A program made the position numbers and the translations under genes. From contig JAFUTO010000018.1 in assembly GCA_017484205.1 (NCBI GenBank), positions 62,001 to 126,000 of the forward strand: a stretch of DNA of 64,000 bases, given 5' to 3'. Shown here in pieces: positions 41,754-52,398 of the stretch (the stretch's first letter is position 1; every line of letters starts with the position of its first letter). The notes beneath the pieces were generated by a model. It worked only from the letters and a program-made list of their open reading frames with translations, ran no database searches and was not told where the DNA came from. Origin of the DNA: Bacilli bacterium (GTDB taxonomy: Bacteria; Bacillota_I; Bacilli_A; RF39; UBA660).

Positions 41754-42503
41754 TCATTTCTTCCTTTTCTGTGAATTATATGCCAGTTTAGCTAAAAATG
41801 TATCAGGTAATATTTTAGAAACAAATCTACTAAATTTCATCATAAATCCTGGAACTATAATATTCTTTCTTTGAAACATTTTTTTAATTGCGTATTCGGC
41901 AACTTCACCACTTTCAAATTTTTTTATAGTAAATTCTACATTAGCAACTTTTTCAAATTCTGTTTTAATTGGTCCAGGGCATAACGCGCCTACATACACA
42001 TTACTATTATCTATTTTAAGTTCATAATCAATAGCTTCTGTAAGTCTAAGTACATATGCTTTAGTTGCATAATAAGTAGCCATCATAGGTCCTGGCATAA
42101 AAGCTGCTGAAGATGCTACATTTAATATATATCCTCTATCTTTTTTCTTGAAATCTTTTAAAAATAATTTTGTTAATGTATGAGTAGTTTCAACATTTAA
42201 ATCAATCATATCTAATTCTGTATCAATTTTTGTTTTTGAAAACTCACCATATAAGCCAAAACCTGCGTTGTTTATTACTATTTCAATATCTTCATCTTTA
42301 ACTTTTTCATATAATTTCATACAATTATATGTACTAGATATATCCATAGGTATTATTGTCACATTTGTTGGTAAGGCAACTTTTAATTCTTCAAGCCTAC
42401 TTTTTCTTCTTGCAACTAAAATAAGATCATAGCCCATATCACTTAATATACGCGCCATATCTCTCCCTATTCCGCTACTTGCACCTGTTATTAAAGCTTT
42501 CAT
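41754..42503 (-). CDS. Short-chain dehydrogenase/reductase
   Basis: A 249-residue classical SDR. Cofactor motif TGASSGIG (residues 6-13), NNAG (about 84-87), catalytic Ser and YxxxK in ASSAAFMPG and YYATKAYV. The sequence LVARRKSRLEEL points to NADPH preference (Arg-Arg). ATG 42503 is chosen by its SD GGTGG upstream. Similar to the DltE/YqjQ type SDRs; substrate unknown. It sits between rplQ and the ECF genes, an unusual position. Confidence 0.9.
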   Translation of the reverse strand: MKALITGASSGIGRDMARILSDMGYDLILVARRKSRLEELKVALPTNVTIIPMDISSTYNCMKLYEKVKDEDIEIVINNAGFGLYGEFSKTKIDTELDMIDLNVETTHTLTKLFLKDFKKKDRGYILNVASSAAFMPGPMMATYYATKAYVLRLTEAIDYELKIDNSNVYVGALCPGPIKTEFEKVANVEFTIKKFESGEVAEYAIKKMFQRKNIIVPGFMMKFSRFVSKILPDTFLAKLAYNSQKRKK

Positions 42504-42583
42504 ATAACCACCCACTTTAATTATATAATATTATTTATTTTAAAACAATTATTTATATTATGAAATTAATATAAATAATTATA

Positions 42584-42608
42584 CAAAAAAAGATGCTATT
42601 TAGCATCT
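42584..42608 (-). terminator. Terminator at the end of the S10-spc-alpha supercluster
   Basis: Minus-strand stem AGATGCT/AGCATCT (42591-42608), 4-nt loop, then seven T. It overlaps the rplQ stop. Confidence 0.88.
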
Positions 42609-42952
42609 CCTTCAACTAATTCTAAAACAACCATTAAAGCGTCATCGCCTTTTCTTTCAGTCATTTTTAAGATTCTTGTATAACCACCATTACGTTTAGC
42701 GTATCTTTTAGCTAAGTCATCAAAAACCTTTTTAACAGCTTCAGTATCATTTTCTAGGAATGCTAATGCATTTCTACGTGCCACTAAAGTACCTTTTTTA
42801 CCATAAGTGATCATCTTATCAACAAATTTACGAGTTTCTTTTGCTCTTTCTTCTGTTGTAACAATTTTTTCATTCATGATTAAGTCTTTAGTTAAATTAG
42901 CTAGCATACTTCTTCTGTGTTTATTAGTACGTCCTAATTTTCTATAAGCCAT
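42596..42952 (-). CDS. rplQ: 50S ribosomal protein L17
   Basis: A 118-residue bL17: [20 protein letters not shown], then [23 protein letters not shown]. Normal length for Bacillota. Last gene of the ribosomal supercluster, with terminator at its 3' end. Confidence 0.97.
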   Translation of the reverse strand: MAYRKLGRTNKHRRSMLANLTKDLIMNEKIVTTEERAKETRKFVDKMITYGKKGTLVARRNALAFLENDTEAVKKVFDDLAKRYAKRNGGYTRILKMTERKGDDALMVVLELVEGDAK

Positions 42953-42970
42953 ATTAATCCTCCTTAACTA

Positions 42971-43921
42971 CTAATCTTCGTCACGGAATCTAAGTCCCAT
43001 ATCTTTAATTTTATCCATAACTTCTTTTAAAGATTTTTTACCTAAATTACGTATTTTCATCATTTCTAATTCTGATTTTTCAGTTAAATCACCTAATGTA
43101 TTAATATTAGCTCTCTTTAAGCAGTTATATGCTCTTACTGAGAAATCTAAATCATCAATTGGAGTTTCTAATTTCTTAATCTTGCTATCTTCTTGCTTAG
43201 CATTCATAATACCAGTCATATCTGAAATATCACTTAAATTAGTAATAATGTTAAAATGTTCAATTAATATTTGTGAACCTAAAGCCATAGCTTCTTCTGG
43301 GCGAATTGATCCATTAGTTGATACTTCCATAACTAACTTATCATAGTTATCATTTTGACCAACACGTGCAGGTTCTACATCATAACTGATATTTTCTACT
43401 GGTGAATATAATGCATCAATAGGAATATATCCTAACTTAGTATTGTCAACATATTTTTTGTTTTCTGTAGATGGAACATATCCTCTACCACTACTAATAA
43501 TCATTTCGATATCAAGTTTTCCACCTTTAGATAAAGTTGCAATTTCTTGATCTTTATTAATAATTTCTACATCAGCATCAGTTTCAATATCAGCTGCTGT
43601 TACTTTTCTCTCTTCATGAACAGATAAGTGTACTACTTTATCTTCATCAGAATTTTTCTTAATAACAACATTTTTTAGATTTAATACTATTGTAGTAACG
43701 TCTTCTACTACACCTTCGATAGTTTGGAATTCATGCATAACGCCATCAATTTTAATAGCTACAATTGCACTTCCTGGTAAACTAGATAGCATAACTCTTC
43801 TTAAAGCGTTACCTAAAGTAATACCAAATCCTCTTTCTAAAGGTTCTATTTCAAATTTTCCATAATTACTACTTTCTACATAATCAGTAATTTTAAATAT
43901 TGGTTTTTCAAAGTTTAACAC
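42971..43921 (-). CDS. rpoA: DNA-directed RNA polymerase subunit alpha
   Basis: A 316-residue alpha subunit. N-terminal assembly domain (about 1-230: FEIEPLERGFGITLGNALRRVMLSSLPG), acidic linker, and C-terminal domain (about 245-310: DLDFSVRAYNCLKRANINTL, KSLKEVMDKIKDMGL) that contacts UP elements and activators. Usual rpsM-rpsK-rpoA-rplQ order. Confidence 0.98.
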   Translation of the reverse strand: MLNFEKPIFKITDYVESSNYGKFEIEPLERGFGITLGNALRRVMLSSLPGSAIVAIKIDGVMHEFQTIEGVVEDVTTIVLNLKNVVIKKNSDEDKVVHLSVHEERKVTAADIETDADVEIINKDQEIATLSKGGKLDIEMIISSGRGYVPSTENKKYVDNTKLGYIPIDALYSPVENISYDVEPARVGQNDNYDKLVMEVSTNGSIRPEEAMALGSQILIEHFNIITNLSDISDMTGIMNAKQEDSKIKKLETPIDDLDFSVRAYNCLKRANINTLGDLTEKSELEMMKIRNLGKKSLKEVMDKIKDMGLRFRDED

Positions 43922-43942
43922 ATTTACACACTCCTTTTCTTA

Positions 43943-44326
43943 TTATCCACGTGGGCGTTTTGGTGGACGACATCCATTATGTGGTATAGGTGTTACATCA
44001 GAAATTGAAGTAATTTCTAAACCTGCAGTTTGTAATGATCTAATTGCAGTTTCACGACCTGAACCAAGTCCTTTTACATATACTTCAACTTTTTTCATTC
44101 CCATATCAACAGCAGCTCTACCTGCAGCTTCAGCAGACATTCCTGCAGCATATGGAGTAGATTTCTTACTTCCTTTAAAACCTAAAGTACCAGCAGAAGC
44201 CCAGCTTATTGCATTACCATCCATATCACTTATTGTTACAATAGTGTTATTGAATGTTGAATGAATAAAAGCTTTACCCATAGGTACATTCTTTTTAGTC
44301 TTACGTTTTCTTGCTTTATAAGCCAT
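43943..44326 (-). CDS. rpsK: 30S ribosomal protein S11
   Basis: A 127-residue uS11, with [27 protein letters not shown] and the conserved end [15 protein letters not shown]-like ([16 protein letters not shown]). Shine-Dalgarno AAGGAGG upstream. Confidence 0.98.
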   Translation of the reverse strand: MAYKARKRKTKKNVPMGKAFIHSTFNNTIVTISDMDGNAISWASAGTLGFKGSKKSTPYAAGMSAEAAGRAAVDMGMKKVEVYVKGLGSGRETAIRSLQTAGLEITSISDVTPIPHNGCRPPKRPRG

Positions 44327-44350
44327 TCAAATAACCTCCTTCAGTTACAA

Positions 44351-44716
44351 TTATTTTTTCTTATTAGCAACTACTTTTCCTTTACCCTTACGAGTACGAG
44401 CATTTCTGTTAGTTCTTTGTCCTCTTACAGGTAATCCTTTTTTGTGACGAGTTCCTTCATATGAATTGATTTCCATCTTAGTTTTAATATTCATACTAAC
44501 TTCACGACGTAAATCACCTTCAGTTGCATATTTATTTAATTCATCACGAAGTTTTGCTATTTCATCAGTAGTTAAATCTCCAGCTTTCTTATTTTTATCA
44601 ATACCAGTAGCTTCTAATACTTTATTAGATAAACTTCTACCGATACCATAGATATAAGTTAAAGCTATTTCAACTCTTTTATTATTAGGTATATCTACAC
44701 CTTTAACACGTGCCAT
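44351..44716 (-). CDS. rpsM: 30S ribosomal protein S13
   Basis: A 121-residue uS13: [21 protein letters not shown], and C-terminal [26 protein letters not shown]. Normal length. Preceded by bL36. Confidence 0.98.
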   Translation of the reverse strand: MARVKGVDIPNNKRVEIALTYIYGIGRSLSNKVLEATGIDKNKKAGDLTTDEIAKLRDELNKYATEGDLRREVSMNIKTKMEINSYEGTRHKKGLPVRGQRTNRNARTRKGKGKVVANKKK

Positions 44717-44730
44717 TAAAACACCTCCTA

Positions 44731-44844
44731 TTAACCTTGTACTTGTTTATGTTTTGGGTTACTACAAATAACCATTACTTTTCCATTTCTTCTAATTATT
44801 CTACATTTATCACACATCTTTTTAACTGATGGTCTTCTTTTCAT
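44731..44844 (-). CDS. rpmJ: 50S ribosomal protein L36
   Basis: A 37-residue bL36 between infA and rpsM, starting [20 protein letters not shown] and ending KHKQVQG. It has the zinc-binding pattern C-x2-C-x12-C-x4-H (CDKC ... CSNPKH), i.e. the zinc-dependent paralogue. Shine-Dalgarno AAAGGAGG upstream. Confidence 0.97.
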   Translation of the reverse strand: MKRRPSVKKMCDKCRIIRRNGKVMVICSNPKHKQVQG

Positions 44845-44858
44845 ATATATACCTCCTT

Positions 44859-45074
44859 TTATTTTCGGTAAGTTATACGCCCACGTGTTAAATCATATGT
44901 TGAGATCTCAACAGTTACTGTATCACCTGGTAAAATGCGGATATAGTTCATACGGATTTTACCAGAAACGTGAGCTTCTACAGTATGTTTATTTTCTAAT
45001 TCAACTTTAAATTTGCCTCCAGGTAAAACTTCAGTTACTTTACCTTCGACTTCAATTGTATCATTCTTTGCCAT
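44859..45074 (-). CDS. infA: Translation initiation factor IF-1
   Basis: A 71-residue OB-fold protein: [20 protein letters not shown], then [31 protein letters not shown]. Usual length and the typical map-infA-rpmJ order. Confidence 0.98.
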   Translation of the reverse strand: MAKNDTIEVEGKVTEVLPGGKFKVELENKHTVEAHVSGKIRMNYIRILPGDTVTVEISTYDLTRGRITYRK

Positions 45075-45078
45075 TTTA

Positions 45079-45825
45079 TCACCTCTTTGTTAAAATTTCA
45101 TAACCATCTTTAGTGACAGCAACAGTGTGCTCATAATGAGCAGATGGCTCTCCGTCAGCAGTTACGATAGTCCAATCGTCATCTAAAATGCAGATATTTC
45201 TTTTTCCATATGTTAACATTGGTTCAACAGCAATAACCATACCTTCTTTAAGTAATGGTCCAGTTCCTGCTTTACCAAAATTTGGTACATCTGGATCCTC
45301 ATGCATATCAGTGCCAACGCCATGACCAACTAATTCTCTAACTACTCCCATGTGGTGCTTAGTAGCATACTCTTCAATCGCGTGACTTATATCACCAATT
45401 CTATTACCTGGTTTAACCATTTTTAAACCTTCAAATAAAGCTTTTTCAGTATGCTCCATCATATATTTTTTCTTATCATCTATAGTACCAACAGAGTAAG
45501 TCCAAGCTGAATCACCATGATATCCTTTATAACAAGCAACGATATCTAATGTAATTATATCACCATTTTTTAGTTTTCTATTACTAGGAATTCCATGAAC
45601 AACTTCATCATTTATTGATGTACATAATGTTGCAGGGAATCCTTCATAACCTAAACATGATGGTGTTGCACCTTTACTTATTATAAAGTCGTAAGCTAAT
45701 TTATCTAGTTCTTTTGTTGTGATACCTGGCTTAATGAATTTTTCTAGATAATGGTGTGTCTCGCCTACAATTTCGCCAGCTTTTCTAAGTAGTTCAATCT
45801 CTTCTTCAGATTTGATAGTGATCAT
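45079..45825 (-). CDS. map: Type I methionine aminopeptidase
   Basis: A 248-residue M24 enzyme that removes N-terminal Met. The five metal ligands fit: Asp in [19 protein letters not shown] (two), His in [14 protein letters not shown], Glu in AVEPML and the Glu-rich end near HYEHTVAV. No N-terminal zinc finger, so type Ia. It starts immediately after the adk stop. Confidence 0.97.
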   Translation of the reverse strand: MITIKSEEEIELLRKAGEIVGETHHYLEKFIKPGITTKELDKLAYDFIISKGATPSCLGYEGFPATLCTSINDEVVHGIPSNRKLKNGDIITLDIVACYKGYHGDSAWTYSVGTIDDKKKYMMEHTEKALFEGLKMVKPGNRIGDISHAIEEYATKHHMGVVRELVGHGVGTDMHEDPDVPNFGKAGTGPLLKEGMVIAVEPMLTYGKRNICILDDDWTIVTADGEPSAHYEHTVAVTKDGYEILTKR

Positions 45826-46470
45826 CTAATCACCTCTTACTATATCTTCAATTTTATTAAATGTTTCGTCTACCGTACCATTCGCATCTACTGTATATAA
45901 AACATTCTTTTCTTTATAATAATCTATCAATGGTTGTGTCTTTTCTAGATATGTATTATATCTAGTTTTATATGTTTCTTCATTGTCATCATCTCTTGCA
46001 GTAAGAGCTGTATTACAATTATTACATATTCCTTCTTCAGTTGGTTTCATATTATCAAAATATATATTATATGTTGAACCACAATTCATACAAGACCTTC
46101 TACCTGCTATACGTTTAGCTGCAAGTTCTGGATCAATATCTAAAAGAATTACTTTACCTATATCTATATTTAATTCTTCTAGTATTTCATCATATTTCTT
46201 TGCTTGTTCTATATTTCTAGGAAAACCATCTAATAAATAACCATTTTTAGAATCTTCAGAGCTGATACATTTTCTAATTAGATCAAAAATAATCTCATCA
46301 CTTACCAACATACCAGCATCCATAATATTCTTTAATTCTGTATTACCATTTTCTACTTCCTTACGTAGTAAGTCACCTGTAGAAATATGTTTAATATTGT
46401 ATTTAGAACATATTAGTTCTGATTGAGTTCCTTTTCCTCCCGCTGGAGGTGCGATTAATATTATATTCAT
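45826..46470 (-). CDS. adk: Adenylate kinase
   Basis: A 214-residue AK. P-loop APPAGGKGTQS, LID with four cysteines (CMNCG ... CNNC), indicating the zinc-binding long LID type common in Bacillota, and DGFPRNIEQA. The P-loop reads AGGKGT rather than the common GAGKGT. It overlaps secY by 4 bp. Confidence 0.97.
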   Translation of the reverse strand: MNIILIAPPAGGKGTQSELICSKYNIKHISTGDLLRKEVENGNTELKNIMDAGMLVSDEIIFDLIRKCISSEDSKNGYLLDGFPRNIEQAKKYDEILEELNIDIGKVILLDIDPELAAKRIAGRRSCMNCGSTYNIYFDNMKPTEEGICNNCNTALTARDDDNEETYKTRYNTYLEKTQPLIDYYKEKNVLYTVDANGTVDETFNKIEDIVRGD

Positions 46471-47726
46471 CTATTTCTTCTACCTTTTCTATAACTTGTC
46501 ATTGCAAGTGAACCTTCAATTTGTTTATATGTTTCTAAAGCAACACCTACAACGATTAATAATCCTGTACCACCAATACTAACACTGGAAGGTAAGTCAG
46601 GCGCAACCATACCAAAGATAATTGGTAATGCTGCTAAAACTGTTAAAGCAAATGAACCAACAAAAGTAATTTTATATAAAACATTGTTTACATATTTAAC
46701 AGTGTCATCACCTGGACGAACTCCTGGGATATATCCACCATTCTTTTGTAAGTTATCAGCCATTTCTTTTGGTTTTAATTGTAAGAATGCATAGAAGAAT
46801 GAGAATACAAATATTAATATTATATATATTGCAAATCCCAATGGTACATTAGTTGTTAACCATTTTGATACAAATGCAGTAAATGCATCTTTCTTAATAA
46901 ATCCAGCTATCATTGAAGGAATTGCTAATAATGCTGATGCAAATATTACTGGTACAACTCCTGCTGAATTTAATTTAAATGGTAAATAACTTTGTGCTCC
47001 CATAGCACTTGCTTGTTTATTAGAATATTGAATAGGAATTCTTCTTTCAGCTAATTGGAAGAATACAATTCCAAGTACAATTACTAAATAAACTATTACA
47101 TAAATAACAAATAATATAGTTCCTCTTGCTGTTCCATCAATTAATCCTTGCCATGCTTGAGCAAACATATTAGGTAAGTTAGATATGATACCCGCCATGA
47201 TAATAATTGACATACCATTACCAATACCTTTTTGAGTCATTAAATCACCTAACCATAATAGTACACAAGTACCAGCAGTTAATGTTAATGAATAACTCAT
47301 GTAGTCTATAACACTACCACCACTCATATAAGTAAATGAGTAAATATAACCTTGTACGAATGCTAAAGCTATACCAGCAATACGAGTAATTTGATTTAAT
47401 TTAGCTCTACCAGTACCACCTTGTTTTGCTAAATCAGCAAAGTATGGAACAATATCCATTTCTAATAATTGAATTATGATTTGTGCAGTGATGTAAGGCA
47501 TAACACCTAAAGCAAATATAGAAAATCTTTCTAATGCTCCACCACCCATAACATTCATAAGTTCAAGGAATCCTAAACTTCTTGTACCAAGTGATGCTTG
47601 ATCTATTCCAGGAACTACTATTGCAGTACCTACTTTAAATACGATTAAGCAAGCAAAGGTAAATAGGATTCTTTTTTGTAATTCCTTATTTCTGGGATTA
47701 AATATCTGCTTAATTGTTGCAAACAT
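46467..47726 (-). CDS. secY: Preprotein translocase subunit SecY
   Basis: A 419-residue channel protein with ten TMs. Motifs: GGGALERFSIFALGVMPYITA, PIQYSNKQASAMGAQSYLPF, LQKNGGYIPGVRPGDDT. Central pore of the Sec translocon, which would export the signal-peptide proteins encoded nearby. Single copy in the window, in the normal rplO-secY-adk order. Confidence 0.98.
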   Translation of the reverse strand: MFATIKQIFNPRNKELQKRILFTFACLIVFKVGTAIVVPGIDQASLGTRSLGFLELMNVMGGGALERFSIFALGVMPYITAQIIIQLLEMDIVPYFADLAKQGGTGRAKLNQITRIAGIALAFVQGYIYSFTYMSGGSVIDYMSYSLTLTAGTCVLLWLGDLMTQKGIGNGMSIIIMAGIISNLPNMFAQAWQGLIDGTARGTILFVIYVIVYLVIVLGIVFFQLAERRIPIQYSNKQASAMGAQSYLPFKLNSAGVVPVIFASALLAIPSMIAGFIKKDAFTAFVSKWLTTNVPLGFAIYIILIFVFSFFYAFLQLKPKEMADNLQKNGGYIPGVRPGDDTVKYVNNVLYKITFVGSFALTVLAALPIIFGMVAPDLPSSVSIGGTGLLIVVGVALETYKQIEGSLAMTSYRKGRRNR

Positions 47727-47727
47727 T

Positions 47728-48171
47728 TTAGATCACCTCTGCTTTTCCACCTAGTTTTTCTATTTGTTCAACTGCTTTTGCAGAGAACTTATGAGCTTTA
47801 ACATTTACTTTCTTTTCTAAAGTTCCATTACCTAATACTTTGATACCAGATAATTGATTCTTAACTAAGCCCATTTCTTTTAATAATTCTGGAGTAATAG
47901 CTGCTCCATCTTCAAATCTATTTAAATCAGTCATGTTAATTACAGCATATTCAGTTTTGAAGCGTGCATTTGTAAAACCTCTTTTTGGAAGTCTTCTGTA
48001 TAAAGGTAATTGTCCACCTTCAAATACAGCTCTTACACCTCCACCACTTCTTGCGTTTTGTCCTTTATGTCCTTTACCACTTGTTTTACCATGGCCACTA
48101 CTTGTTCCACGTCCTAATCTCTTAGTAGCGTGAGTAGAACCATCATTTGGATGTAAATTATGTAATTTCAT
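47728..48171 (-). CDS. rplO: 50S ribosomal protein L15
   Basis: A 147-residue uL15, with the Gly/His/Lys-rich N-terminus ([20 protein letters not shown]) and C-terminal [20 protein letters not shown]. It starts at the last base of the rpsE stop. In most Bacillota rpmD (uL30) lies between rpsE and rplO; here there is no room for it. Confidence 0.97.
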   Translation of the reverse strand: MKLHNLHPNDGSTHATKRLGRGTSSGHGKTSGKGHKGQNARSGGGVRAVFEGGQLPLYRRLPKRGFTNARFKTEYAVINMTDLNRFEDGAAITPELLKEMGLVKNQLSGIKVLGNGTLEKKVNVKAHKFSAKAVEQIEKLGGKAEVI

Positions 48172-48677
48172 TATATGATCTCCTCAACTTTCTTACCACG
48201 TAAACGAGCAACTTCTTCTACTGTTCTTTGTGATTTTAAAGCATTTAATGTAGCATATGCCATATTAATTTTAGTACTTGATCCAAGTGATTTAGACAAA
48301 ACATCTTTAACTCCAGCTAATTCTAATACTGATCTAACAGGACCTCCTGCTTTAACTCCAGTACCTTTTGTAGCTGGTTTTAACATAACCTTACTTGCTC
48401 CTCTAACACCAATAGCTTCATGAGGGATAGTTCTTTCGTCAACGATTGAAACTTTAACTACATTTTTAGTAGCAGCAGCAACTGCTTTTTTAATAGCGTC
48501 TGGTACTTCATTAGCTTTTCCAGTTCCAATTCCAACTTGACCTTTACGATCTCCTACAGCTACAGTAGCAGAGAAACGGAAGTGACGACCACCTTTAGTT
48601 ACCTTAGTAACTCTACCAATATTGATAATTTCTTCTTCAAATTGTTTTGGGCGTGGTTCTCTTTTTGTTCTTTCCAT
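48171..48677 (-). CDS. rpsE: 30S ribosomal protein S5
   Basis: A 168-residue uS5: double-stranded RNA-binding-like N-terminal domain ([35 protein letters not shown]), C-terminal domain with [20 protein letters not shown]. Normal length. Confidence 0.98.
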   Translation of the reverse strand: MERTKREPRPKQFEEEIINIGRVTKVTKGGRHFRFSATVAVGDRKGQVGIGTGKANEVPDAIKKAVAAATKNVVKVSIVDERTIPHEAIGVRGASKVMLKPATKGTGVKAGGPVRSVLELAGVKDVLSKSLGSSTKINMAYATLNALKSQRTVEEVARLRGKKVEEII

Positions 48678-48688
48678 AATACCCTCCT

Positions 48689-49051
48689 CTAGAATTCTAG
48701 TCCATTTTCACGTGCTGCATTTGCTAATGCTTCTACACGTCCATGATAAAGATATCCACCTCTATCAAATACGACTTTTGTTATTTTAGCTTTTTTAGCT
48801 CTTTTAGCAAGTAATTCACCTACTTTAGTAGCAGCTTCTACATTTCCGCCATTTTCTAGCTTTAATTCTTTATCAATAGAAGAAGCACTAACTAAAGTAA
48901 CACCTTTTTCATCATCTATAATTTGAGCAAAAATGTTATTGTTAGATCTAAATACGTTTAATCTTGGTGCTTCACTTGTCCCATATACTTTTTCTCTAAC
49001 ACGTGCATGTTTTGCTTGACGCATTGCATTGCGTGATTCTTTTTTAATCAT
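48689..49051 (-). CDS. rplR: 50S ribosomal protein L18
   Basis: A 120-residue uL18, with [39 protein letters not shown] and AARENGLEF. Binds 5S rRNA. Standard position between rplF and rpsE. Confidence 0.98.
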   Translation of the reverse strand: MIKKESRNAMRQAKHARVREKVYGTSEAPRLNVFRSNNNIFAQIIDDEKGVTLVSASSIDKELKLENGGNVEAATKVGELLAKRAKKAKITKVVFDRGGYLYHGRVEALANAARENGLEF

Positions 49052-49069
49052 GAATAGCTCTCCTTCCTT

Positions 49070-49603
49070 CTATTTAGAAGCTTTCTTACCAACCTTACGA
49101 ATAATGTATTCATCAGTATAACGAATACCTTTACCTTTATAAGGTTCTGGTTCTCTTACAGCTCTTATTTCAGCAGCAAATTGACCAACTTTTTGTTTAT
49201 CGATACCTTTTACTACTAATTCTGTATTACTTGGGCATTCCAAAGTAATACCTTCTGGTGTAATCATATCAACATGATGAGAAAAACCAGCAGAGATATC
49301 TAAATCTTTTCCTTTTAATGCGAAACGATAACCAACACCTACAGCCTCTAATTTCTTTTCATATCCTTCTGTTACACCAATAATCATATTTTTAATATTA
49401 GCGTTTGCAGTCCCATGGAATTTCTTATAAAGATCACTTTCTCTAGTTATCTTTACTTCAGTTCCATTAACTTCAACTTTTAAATGTTTATCAATTTCAG
49501 TAGAAAGTTCACCTTTTGGACCTTTAACACTAACTACATTACCTTCAGTTGTAACAGTTACACCTGCTGGTATTGTAAGAATTCTATTTCCAATACGACT
49601 CAT
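49070..49603 (-). CDS. rplF: 50S ribosomal protein L6
   Basis: A 177-residue uL6, with MSRIGNRILTIPAGVTV, a KGKGIRYTDEYIIRKVGKK C-terminus and two repeated L6 folds. Standard length. Confidence 0.98.
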   Translation of the reverse strand: MSRIGNRILTIPAGVTVTTEGNVVSVKGPKGELSTEIDKHLKVEVNGTEVKITRESDLYKKFHGTANANIKNMIIGVTEGYEKKLEAVGVGYRFALKGKDLDISAGFSHHVDMITPEGITLECPSNTELVVKGIDKQKVGQFAAEIRAVREPEPYKGKGIRYTDEYIIRKVGKKASK

Positions 49604-49616
49604 AATATCTTCCTTT

Positions 49617-50012
49617 CTACCAAATGTACGCTAAAACTTCTCCACCTAGAGTTTGTTTTCTAGCATTCTTATCAGTCATAATACCTTTAGATGTAGAAAC
49701 AATAGCTATACCTAAACCATTTAAAACTCTTGGTAATTCTTCAGCTTTAACATAAACACGTAATCCTGGTTTAGAAATTCTTTTTAATCCAGTAATTACT
49801 CTTTCTTTCTTCTCTCCATATTTAAGTGTTAATACTATAATATCTTGAGGTTTATTTTTATTAATTTTATAATCAGCTATAAATCCTTCTTCTTTTAAGA
49901 TTTTAGCAATTTCAACTTTTGTTTTTGAAGCGGGTACTTCAACTTCTGTATATCGCATTTGATTAGCATTACGAATTCTTGTAAGCATATCTGCGATTGG
50001 ATCTGTTACCAT
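49617..50012 (-). CDS. rpsH: 30S ribosomal protein S8
   Basis: A 131-residue uS8: [19 protein letters not shown] and the C-terminal [29 protein letters not shown]. Binds helix 21 of 16S rRNA and is a translational repressor in some species. Confidence 0.98.
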   Translation of the reverse strand: MVTDPIADMLTRIRNANQMRYTEVEVPASKTKVEIAKILKEEGFIADYKINKNKPQDIIVLTLKYGEKKERVITGLKRISKPGLRVYVKAEELPRVLNGLGIAIVSTSKGIMTDKNARKQTLGGEVLAYIW

Positions 50013-50030
50013 ATATATCCTCCCTTCATC

Positions 50031-50216
50031 CTACCAGCTTGATTTTTTAAATCCTGGTATTTGTCCTTTATAAGCTAGTTCTCTAAAGCAAATACGGCAG
50101 ATACCATATTTACTAAGTACAGCATGAGGTCTACCACATCTTTGACAACGTGTATACTCACGTACTTTATATTTAGGTTTACGACTAGCTTTAATTATCA
50201 TACTTTTCTTAGCCAT
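50031..50216 (-). CDS. rpsZ: 30S ribosomal protein S14, zinc-binding type
   Basis: A 61-residue uS14 of the short zinc type: [20 protein letters not shown] has two CxxC pairs (the C+ form). Length 61 matches RpsN1/RpsZ of Bacilli. A zinc-free paralogue would be expected elsewhere only if the organism adapts to zinc limitation. Confidence 0.98.
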   Translation of the reverse strand: MAKKSMIIKASRKPKYKVREYTRCQRCGRPHAVLSKYGICRICFRELAYKGQIPGFKKSSW

Positions 50217-50234
50217 ATTTTCCTCCTAATTTCG

Positions 50235-50774
50235 TTATTTCTTAAATGGCATACCGAAACCCTTTAAAAGATCATACGCTTCTTCGTTAGTTTTTGCTGT
50301 TGTAACAAATACTATATCCATACCACGTACTTTTACGACATCATCGTATACAATTTCTGAGAAAATTAATTGTTCATTTAAACCAATAGTATAGTTTCCT
50401 CTACCATCAAATGATTTAGATGAAACACCTCTAAAGTCCCTAACACGAGGTAATGTAATACTTATTAATTTATCTAAGAAGTTGTACATATTTTCTCCTC
50501 TTAAAGTTACTTTACAACCAATAGCTTGACCCTCTCTGATTTTGAATCCAGCTATGGCTTTCTTAGCTTTAGTAACAACTGGTTGTTGTCCAGAAATTAA
50601 TCTTAAGTCATGTACTGCAGCTTCGATTAACTTAGCATTAGCAGCACCATCACCAACTCCCATGTTAATTACTATCTTATCTAGTTTTGGAACTTCCATT
50701 TTACTCTTATAAGAGTATTTACTCATTAAATCGTTTACGATTTCGTTATTATATTTTTCTTTTAGGCGGTTCAT
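50235..50774 (-). CDS. rplE: 50S ribosomal protein L5
   Basis: A 179-residue uL5, with [38 protein letters not shown] and [18 protein letters not shown]. Binds 5S rRNA. Standard length. Confidence 0.98.
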   Translation of the reverse strand: MNRLKEKYNNEIVNDLMSKYSYKSKMEVPKLDKIVINMGVGDGAANAKLIEAAVHDLRLISGQQPVVTKAKKAIAGFKIREGQAIGCKVTLRGENMYNFLDKLISITLPRVRDFRGVSSKSFDGRGNYTIGLNEQLIFSEIVYDDVVKVRGMDIVFVTTAKTNEEAYDLLKGFGMPFKK

Positions 50775-50791
50775 ATATACCCTCCTTCCAA

Positions 50792-51100
50792 TTAATCAAG
50801 ATTCTCATTAGATTTTCTTGCAATTCTTATTTTTTTTCCTTTTTTATCAGTAGAATGTCCTACTCTGGTACCTTTATTAGTTTTAGGATCAATTATCATA
50901 ACATTAGATGCATGAATAGGAGCTTCCATATCAACAATACTTCCAGCACTTTGTCCATTTGGTTTAACATGTTTTTTTACCATATTAATTCCTTCAACGA
51001 CAACTTTATTCTCTGCTCTTAAAGTTTTGATTATTTTACCTTGTTTACCTTTATCTTTACCAGCTATAACAACTACTTTATCTCCAGTTTTTAAGTTCAT
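50792..51100 (-). CDS. rplX: 50S ribosomal protein L24
   Basis: A 102-residue uL24 with a KOW motif ([20 protein letters not shown]) and [15 protein letters not shown]. One of the first proteins to bind 23S rRNA. Confidence 0.98.
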   Translation of the reverse strand: MNLKTGDKVVVIAGKDKGKQGKIIKTLRAENKVVVEGINMVKKHVKPNGQSAGSIVDMEAPIHASNVMIIDPKTNKGTRVGHSTDKKGKKIRIARKSNENLD

Positions 51101-51117
51101 AATCTCATTCCCTTCAA

Positions 51118-51486
51118 CTATAGCACTTCTTTAGCTAGTGATACAATTTTCATGAAATCCTTATCACGTAATTCACGTGCTACTGGTCCGAATACACGAG
51201 TACCAATTGGACTCTTATCATCTTTGATTAATACACAAGCATTGTCATCAAATTTAATATAAGAACCATCTTCTCTTCTTAGACCGAATTTACTTCTAAC
51301 CACTACAGCTTTCACAACTTTTCCTTTGCCAACTGTACCAGTAGGAGTAGCTTTCTTTACAGTTCCAACAACTATATCACCAATATTTCCTGTTTTTACT
51401 TTGCTTCCACCCATAACACGGATTACTGATAATTCACGTGCACCAGAGTTATCTGCAACTTTTAAACGACTTTCTTGTTGAATCAT
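51118..51486 (-). CDS. rplN: 50S ribosomal protein L14
   Basis: A 122-residue uL14: [40 protein letters not shown] and [20 protein letters not shown]. Standard length. Confidence 0.98.
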   Translation of the reverse strand: MIQQESRLKVADNSGARELSVIRVMGGSKVKTGNIGDIVVGTVKKATPTGTVGKGKVVKAVVVRSKFGLRREDGSYIKFDDNACVLIKDDKSPIGTRVFGPVARELRDKDFMKIVSLAKEVL

Positions 51487-51515
51487 ATTAATCCTCCTTT
51501 ATTACCTGTTAGCAA

Positions 51516-51773
51516 CTATAGAATAATTGCTTTTTCTACTACTTTTACTAAACGATAATGTTTAGTTTTAGATAGTGGTCTAGTTTCAGCGATTAATACT
51601 GTATCGCCTACTCCAGCTATATTATTCTCATCATGTGCTGCATATTTTTTAGAATATTTAACACGTTTATGATATTTACTATCTTTAACATAAGTTTCAA
51701 CTAAAACTGTTATAGTTTTATCATTTTTTGCACTTACAACTTTTCCAGTTAATTCTTGTCTTTTATTTTCCAT
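51516..51773 (-). CDS. rpsQ: 30S ribosomal protein S17
   Basis: An 85-residue uS17: [54 protein letters not shown]. Normal length. Confidence 0.98.
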   Translation of the reverse strand: MENKRQELTGKVVSAKNDKTITVLVETYVKDSKYHKRVKYSKKYAAHDENNIAGVGDTVLIAETRPLSKTKHYRLVKVVEKAIIL

Positions 51774-51782
51774 GTTAACCTC

Positions 51783-51980
51783 CTACTTAGTTTCTAGTTC
51801 GCGTTCTTTTAATATTGTTTTCATACGCGCTACTAACTTTCTTAATTCTCTTATTCTTGAAGGTTTTTCTAAACTTCCAGATGCTTGACTAAGACGTAAA
51901 TTGAATAATTCAGCTTTAGATTCATCAATTTTCTTAACTAATTCTTCATTAGATAATTTTCTGATTTCTTCATTAGTCAT
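51783..51980 (-). CDS. rpmC: 50S ribosomal protein L29
   Basis: A 65-residue uL29. ATG 51980 ([20 protein letters not shown]) is preferred to GTG 51989 because GGAGAG is better spaced from it. Contains [20 protein letters not shown]. Overlaps the end of rplP by 8 bp, suggesting coupled translation. Confidence 0.97.
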   Translation of the reverse strand: MTNEEIRKLSNEELVKKIDESKAELFNLRLSQASGSLEKPSRIRELRKLVARMKTILKERELETK

Positions 51981-52398
51981 TAGTCTCACTCTCCTTCTTT
52001 ACGAATTTACATTTAATAGGAAGTTTGTGCATAGCAAGTCTAAGTGCTTCACGTGCTACTTCTTCACTTACGCCATCAATCTCAAACATGATTTTACCCT
52101 TTTTAACAACTGCAACCCATACTTCTGGTTGACCTTTACCTTTACCCATACGAGTTTCTAGAGGTACTTTAGTTAATGATAAGTGTGGGAAAATATTAAT
52201 CCATACTTTACCTCCACGTTTCATATAACGTGTCATAGCAACACGGGCTGCTTCAATTTGTTGTTGAGTGATCCAAGCACCTTCTAATGCTTGTAATCCA
52301 TAACTACCAAAATGTAATTCTGTATTACCTTTAGCTCTTCCATCATAAGGTAGTCTGTGAGGACGACGATATTTAGTTCTTTTTGGAATTACTGCCAT
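51973..52398 (-). CDS. rplP: 50S ribosomal protein L16
   Basis: A 141-residue uL16: [58 protein letters not shown]. The N-terminus reads AVIPKRTK, slightly different from the usual MLxPKRxKxR. Overlaps rpsC by 26 bp. Confidence 0.98.
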   Translation of the reverse strand: MAVIPKRTKYRRPHRLPYDGRAKGNTELHFGSYGLQALEGAWITQQQIEAARVAMTRYMKRGGKVWINIFPHLSLTKVPLETRMGKGKGQPEVWVAVVKKGKIMFEIDGVSEEVAREALRLAMHKLPIKCKFVKKESETND

